Of a DNA stretch of 64,000 nucleotides, positions 60,529-64,000 are shown in pieces. This DNA is from Geodermatophilus bullaregiensis (GTDB lineage: Bacteria > Actinomycetota > Actinomycetes > Mycobacteriales > Geodermatophilaceae): assembly GCF_016907675.1 (NCBI RefSeq), contig NZ_JAFBCJ010000001.1, positions 3,782,001 through 3,846,000 of the forward strand, in the 5' to 3' direction. Position 1 is the first letter of the stretch, and the number at the start of each line of letters is the position of its first letter. A program made the position numbers and the translations under genes. The notes below the pieces were generated by a model. It had not been told where the DNA came from and made no database searches. It saw nothing but the letters and a program-made list of their open reading frames with translations.

Positions 60529-61710
60529 TCAGGGCTGGAGCAGCACCTTCACCGCGCCGTCCTTCTTCTCGCGGAAGTCGGCGTAGGCCTGCGGCGCCTG
60601 CTCGAGCGGGACCCGGTGGGTGGCGAAGTCGTCGACACCGAGCGGGTCGCCCTCCACCAGCAGCGGCAGGATGTCGGGCACCCAGCGCCACACGTTGGCC
60701 TGGCCCATGCGCAGCTGGACCTGCTTGTCGAACATCTTCGACAGCGGCATCGGGTCGGTGGCCCCGCCGTAGACGCCGGACAGCGAGATGGTCCCGCCGC
60801 GCCGCACCGCCTCGATGGCCGTGTTCAGCGCCGCCAGCCGGTCGACGCCGGCGACCTTCATCACCGGCGCCATGATCGCGTCCGGGATGATCGCCGTGGC
60901 CTTCTGCGCGAGGCTGGCCAGCGGGGAGCCGTGCGCCTCCATGCCGACGGCGTCGATGACCGCGTCGGGGCCGCGGCCGTCGGTGGCGTCGCGGATCGCA
61001 CCGACGACGTCGGCCTGGTCGGTGGAGCGGATGACCTCGGTGCCGCGGGCGATGGCCCGGGCGATGCGCTCCGGGACGACGTCGGAGGCGTACACGTCGT
61101 CGATGCCGAGGTGGTGGGCGATGCGGGTGCACATGTCGCCGATCGGCCCGAGCCCCAGCACGAGCAGCGTGCCGCCGGGCGGCACGGCGGCGTACTGGAC
61201 GGCCTGCCAGGAGGTCGGCAGGACGTCGGAGAGGTAGACGAAGCGGTCGTCGGGCAGGCCGCCGGGGACCTTGATCGGCAGCGTGTTGCCGAAGGGCACC
61301 CGCAGGTACTCGGCCTGCCCGCCGGGCACCTGGCCGTAGAGCTTCGTGTAGCCGAACAGCGAGGCGCCGAAGCCCTGCTCGCGGTTCTGGGTGGTCTCGC
61401 ACTGCGACTGCAGCCCCTGCGAGCACATCCAGCAGGTGCCACAGGAGATGTTGAACGGCACGACGACGCGGTCGCCCGGCTGCACGGCGGTCACCGCCGA
61501 CCCCACCTCGCGGACGACGCCCATCGGCTCGTGGCCCATGACGTCGCCCACGGACATGAACGGCGCCATGACCTCGATGAGGTGCAGGTCGGACCCGCAG
61601 ATGCCGCTCGAGGTGACCTCGACGACGACGTCGGTGTCCTCCTGGATGGTCGGGTCGGGGACGGTGTCCACCTGTACGTCGGCACGGCCGTGCCAGGTCA
61701 CTGCGCGCAT
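60529..61710 (-). CDS. zinc-dependent alcohol dehydrogenase
   Basis: A 393-aa medium-chain dehydrogenase: catalytic zinc ligands in SSGICGSDLHLIE and VMGHEPMGVV, structural-type Cys cluster CGTCWMCSQGLQSQC, NAD-binding LLVLGLGPIGDMCTRIA. The length and LHxIE/HEPMG pattern are those of the formaldehyde-dehydrogenase-like (FdhA/glutathione-independent) branch, which often acts on small alcohols or aldehydes. The start is ATG 61710 with a GAGGAG about 7 nt upstream. Substrate unknown. Confidence 0.88.
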   Translation of the reverse strand: MRAVTWHGRADVQVDTVPDPTIQEDTDVVVEVTSSGICGSDLHLIEVMAPFMSVGDVMGHEPMGVVREVGSAVTAVQPGDRVVVPFNISCGTCWMCSQGLQSQCETTQNREQGFGASLFGYTKLYGQVPGGQAEYLRVPFGNTLPIKVPGGLPDDRFVYLSDVLPTSWQAVQYAAVPPGGTLLVLGLGPIGDMCTRIAHHLGIDDVYASDVVPERIARAIARGTEVIRSTDQADVVGAIRDATDGRGPDAVIDAVGMEAHGSPLASLAQKATAIIPDAIMAPVMKVAGVDRLAALNTAIEAVRRGGTISLSGVYGGATDPMPLSKMFDKQVQLRMGQANVWRWVPDILPLLVEGDPLGVDDFATHRVPLEQAPQAYADFREKKDGAVKVLLQP

Positions 61711-61905
61711 GAGTCCGCTCCTCGGGTGCTCGTCCAGGGGTTCTGTCCCGGGTTCTGCCCCACGTGAGCCTCATCGCGCCCGGTTCAACGCTCAACCGGC
61801 GTGTTCGTGACCCAGCGTGAAGCCAGTTCGACGGGCCGTCGAACGACATCCGTGCAGCTCTGTGGGCAGCGCCACACAACCGCACCCACGTACCCACCCG
61901 GTCAG

Positions 61906-61922
61906 GTCACGAAAACATAACG
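61906..61922 (+). promoter_or_regulatory. candidate MtrA-type direct repeat upstream of the M23 peptidase gene
   Basis: GTCACGAAAACATAACG holds two TCAC/TAAC half-sites about 11 bp apart, the spacing expected for one face of the helix. MtrA controls M23 and Rpf-type cell wall hydrolases in actinomycetes. CATAAC could also be a -10. Assignment is tentative. Confidence 0.35.
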
Positions 61923-61996
61923 GCGTGTTTACATGGGTCCCGTCCGCTTCCCCGGGCACCGCACGAGATCCCCTGTCCCCGACGGAAGTCAGGTGC

Positions 61997-63181
61997 ATGA
62001 CCGAGCTCCACCCCGACCGCCTCTCCGACGGAGGGACCGCCCCGCGCACCGCCGCGGGCAGCCCCTCCCGCACGGCCGCAGCGACGACGCCCGCCCGGCG
62101 ACGTCCCACGGCCGGGACGGCGGCCCAGCGGAAGGCCCCGCAGCGACGTCAGGGGGAGACGTCGTCGGCGGGGGAGGGCACGGCACCGCGTCCGGCCCGC
62201 CGTCCCGGCCCGCGTCCGCGGCCGACGCCGCATCCCCGGTCGCGGCCCGGCACGGCTCCGGTGGCCGCCGTCGCCGACGCGGCCGAGCTGGTCGCGGCCG
62301 CCGACGCCCAGGCGCTGGCCGTCGTCGCACCGGCGCCGGACGCCGAGGTCGTCGACGCCGGGACCGAGACCGCCGCAGAGGGCGACGCCGCCGCCGGGGA
62401 CGCAGGTCTCCGCAGGGGCCGCCACGCGCCTCTCCGCCGGCTGCGCGCGCCGCGCCGCCGTCCCGGCCTCTACCTGGCCGTCGCCGTCGTGGGCGCGGTG
62501 GGGCTGGGCACGGCCACCGCCGGGGACGGGGTCGCGCTGGCCGAGGGCCCCACCCCGGTGGGCGCGTCGGTGAGCGTGGCCGAGGAGCTCGGCATCCGTG
62601 GCGAGGACCTGTCACCGGCCGCGCAGGCGGCGGTCATCGAGTCCGACGCCGAGGTGCTGCTCGGCGAGGTCACCGCCAGCCGCACCGCCCGCGAGGCCGA
62701 GGAGGCCGCCGCGGCGCAGGCCCAGGCCGAGGCCGACCGGGTCGCCTCGGAGGCCGCCGCTGCCGCAGCGGCCGAGGCCGCCCGTCCGCGGGCGGTCCTG
62801 CCGGTCGACGGCGCCCGGCTGACCAGCACGTTCGGCCCCCGGTGGGGCTCGCTGCACGCCGGCATCGACCTGGCCGCGCCGGTCGGCACGCCGGAGTACG
62901 CGGCTGCCGACGGCGTCGTCCTGGAGGCCGGCCCGGCCGGCGGCTACGGCCTGGTCGTGTACGTCCGGCACGGGAACGGTGACGTCACCGTCTACGGGCA
63001 CATGGAGGAGATCCTCGTGGAGCCCGGCCAGGTGGTCCGCGCCGGCGACACCATCGCGCTGCTGGGCAACCGCGGGCAGTCCACCGGCCCGCACCTGCAC
63101 TTCGAGGTGCACGTGGGCGGCATCGACGGCGAGCGCGTCGACCCGCTGCCGTGGCTGCGGGAGCGCGGCGTCACCGTCTGA
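61997..63181 (+). CDS. M23 family peptidoglycan endopeptidase
   Basis: A 394-aa envelope protein. ATG 61997 (purine-rich site upstream) is followed by a long Pro/Arg/Ala-rich, disordered cytoplasmic part. A membrane helix follows near residue 160 (GLYLAVAVVGAVGLGTATAG), then an Ala/Glu-rich coiled coil (REAEEAAAAQAQAEADRVAS). The LytM domain carries zinc ligands in HAGIDLAAP and GPHLHFEVHVGG, with the second motif YGHMEEI. It would cleave stem-peptide cross-links during growth or division. Followed by a cluster of 52-bp tandem repeats. Confidence 0.88.
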   Translation: MTELHPDRLSDGGTAPRTAAGSPSRTAAATTPARRRPTAGTAAQRKAPQRRQGETSSAGEGTAPRPARRPGPRPRPTPHPRSRPGTAPVAAVADAAELVAAADAQALAVVAPAPDAEVVDAGTETAAEGDAAAGDAGLRRGRHAPLRRLRAPRRRPGLYLAVAVVGAVGLGTATAGDGVALAEGPTPVGASVSVAEELGIRGEDLSPAAQAAVIESDAEVLLGEVTASRTAREAEEAAAAQAQAEADRVASEAAAAAAAEAARPRAVLPVDGARLTSTFGPRWGSLHAGIDLAAPVGTPEYAAADGVVLEAGPAGGYGLVVYVRHGNGDVTVYGHMEEILVEPGQVVRAGDTIALLGNRGQSTGPHLHFEVHVGGIDGERVDPLPWLRERGVTV

Positions 63182-63193
63182 GAAAGGACCCTG

Positions 63194-63349
63194 CTGCCCC
63201 CCACCCCTCGCAGGCTCGGGGCGGGACCCTGCAGCAGGGCCGCCGCTGCCCCCCACCCCTCGCAGGCTCGGGGCGGGACCCTGCAGCAGGGCCGCCGCTG
63301 CCCCCCACCCCTCGCAGGCTCGGGGCGGGACCCTGCAGCAGGGCCGCCG
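63194..63349. repeat. three perfect tandem copies of a 52-bp unit
   Basis: Copies 63194-63245, 63246-63297 and 63298-63349 are identical. Each can form a strong hairpin, CCCTGCTGC/GCAGCAGGG, with an inner CCCC/GGGG stem. The array begins 13 bp after the M23 stop codon and probably works as a multi-hairpin terminator. Copy number could vary between strains. Confidence 0.85.
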
Positions 63350-63415
63350 CTGTCCCGGCCCGGCCGGTCCGGGCAGGTGGGGCGGTCGGGGACACTGCCC
63401 TGCAGGAGGTGGGCG

Positions 63416-64000
63416 ATGGGTGCCGGGCACGACCACGGGACCGCCGCGGGGAGCTCCCGCGGACGGCTGGCCGTCGTCCTCGGGCTCACCGTCGCGGTGC
63501 TCGTGGCCGAGGTCGTCGGGGCGCTGGTGTCCGGGTCGCTGGCCCTGCTCGCCGACGCCGGGCACATGGCCACCGACGCGCTCGGGATCGGGCTGGCCCT
63601 CGGCGCGGTCACGCTGGCCCAGCGCCCGGCCCGCGGACGGCGCACCTTCGGCTGGCAGCGGGCGGAGATCCTCGCCGCCGTCGCCAACGGGCTGCTGCTC
63701 ACCGGCGTCGCGGTCGTGGTGGTCGTCGAGGCGGTGCGCCGCGTCGGGGACCCGCCCGAGATCGACTCCGGGGTGGTCCTGGGGGTCGCCGCCGCCGGGC
63801 TGGCCGCCAACCTCGCCGGCCTGGCGCTGCTGCACCGCGGCCGCCGCGGCTCGCTCGCCGTCCGCGGCGCCCACCTGGAGGTGCTCGGCGACGCGCTCGG
63901 CTCGGTGGCCGTCCTCGTCGCCGGTGGCGTCGTCGCCCTGACCGGGTGGACGCCGGTCGACACGCTCGCCGCGCTGCTGGTCGGCTGCCTGGTGCTCCCG
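63416..64000 (+). CDS. cation diffusion facilitator (CzcD-like), 3' end beyond window
   Basis: ATG 63416 has AGGAGG 7 nt upstream. The 195 visible residues start MGAGHDHGTAAG (His-rich start) and contain LLADAGHMATDALGIGLALG with the metal-binding Asp/His of CDF helix II, RTFGWQRAEILAAVANGLLL, and HLEVLGDALGSVAVLVAGGV with the helix V Asp. It exports zinc, cobalt or similar divalent metals in exchange for protons. The C-terminal cytoplasmic domain is outside the window. Confidence 0.9.
   Translation, partial: MGAGHDHGTAAGSSRGRLAVVLGLTVAVLVAEVVGALVSGSLALLADAGHMATDALGIGLALGAVTLAQRPARGRRTFGWQRAEILAAVANGLLLTGVAVVVVVEAVRRVGDPPEIDSGVVLGVAAAGLAANLAGLALLHRGRRGSLAVRGAHLEVLGDALGSVAVLVAGGVVALTGWTPVDTLAALLVGCLVLP

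Noticed and set aside
61817-61996. c-di-AMP (ydaO) riboswitch upstream of the M23 gene
   Set aside because: Such riboswitches often precede actinomycete cell-wall hydrolases, but the conserved core segments and pseudoknot could not be found here.

Overview
This window is high-GC DNA with short intergenic gaps, many GTG starts, several probable leaderless promoters, an IdeR-type iron box, an F420-type enzyme family and MtrA/M23-like cell-wall genes. Together these point to an actinomycete. The overall gene mix is reminiscent of Geodermatophilaceae (Blastococcus/Modestobacter/Geodermatophilus type), but that family assignment is inference. No rRNA gene or intact tRNA gene was seen; a tRNA 3' end is present.

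Left part (1-6.7 kb): a truncated alpha/beta hydrolase, a scrap zone of broken genes (two ends of IS5-type transposases, a LuxR HTH remnant), then an FAD monooxygenase transcribed divergently from a large LuxR (LAL-type) regulator. At 6,671-6,705 lies the 3' end of a tRNA without its 5' half.

Mobile element (about 6.7-14.2 kb, right end not found): a large serine recombinase whose reading frame runs out across the tRNA remnant, an ImmA/IrrE-type protease and XRE repressor pair, an ArdA-like antirestriction gene, a replication-relaxation protein, a TraG/VirD4-like ATPase and a set of very small membrane proteins. Three copies of one palindrome (core GCAGGCNTGC) sit upstream of the XRE gene and upstream of the transfer operon and look like repressor operators. 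Three of the element's genes carry single disabling changes.

Signalling island (14.4-21.4 kb): atypical, lower-GC DNA with a 380-aa orphan protein, several membrane proteins and a Ser/Thr kinase. The kinase's extracellular domain is duplicated as a stand-alone membrane-anchored protein 4 kb away. The kinase is bracketed by two copies of an HTH gene, one of them decayed; a 250-bp element with 19-bp perfect inverted repeats and a transposase scrap lie nearby.

Metabolic core (21.6-64 kb): a ketone-type Baeyer-Villiger module (AcoR-like activator, esterase, BVMO); a secreted GH26-like glycosidase with a long Thr-Pro linker; a DrrAB-like ABC exporter behind a MerR/SoxR-type promoter; a glucarate-type catabolic cluster (LysR, KdgD, ketoglutarate-semialdehyde dehydrogenase, ATP-grasp); then PLD-like, arginase-like, SDR and acyl-CoA dehydrogenase genes. 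These are followed by a three-gene envelope/stress operon (DUF3618, holin-like), a siderophore-interacting protein under an iron box, enoyl-CoA hydratase, zinc peptidase, formate/nitrite transporter, a ygiBC-like pair, several redox enzymes, an AlkZ-like glycosylase, an ABC-F ATPase, an MFS exporter, a zinc alcohol dehydrogenase, an M23 peptidase, three 52-bp tandem repeats and a truncated cation-efflux gene at the right edge.
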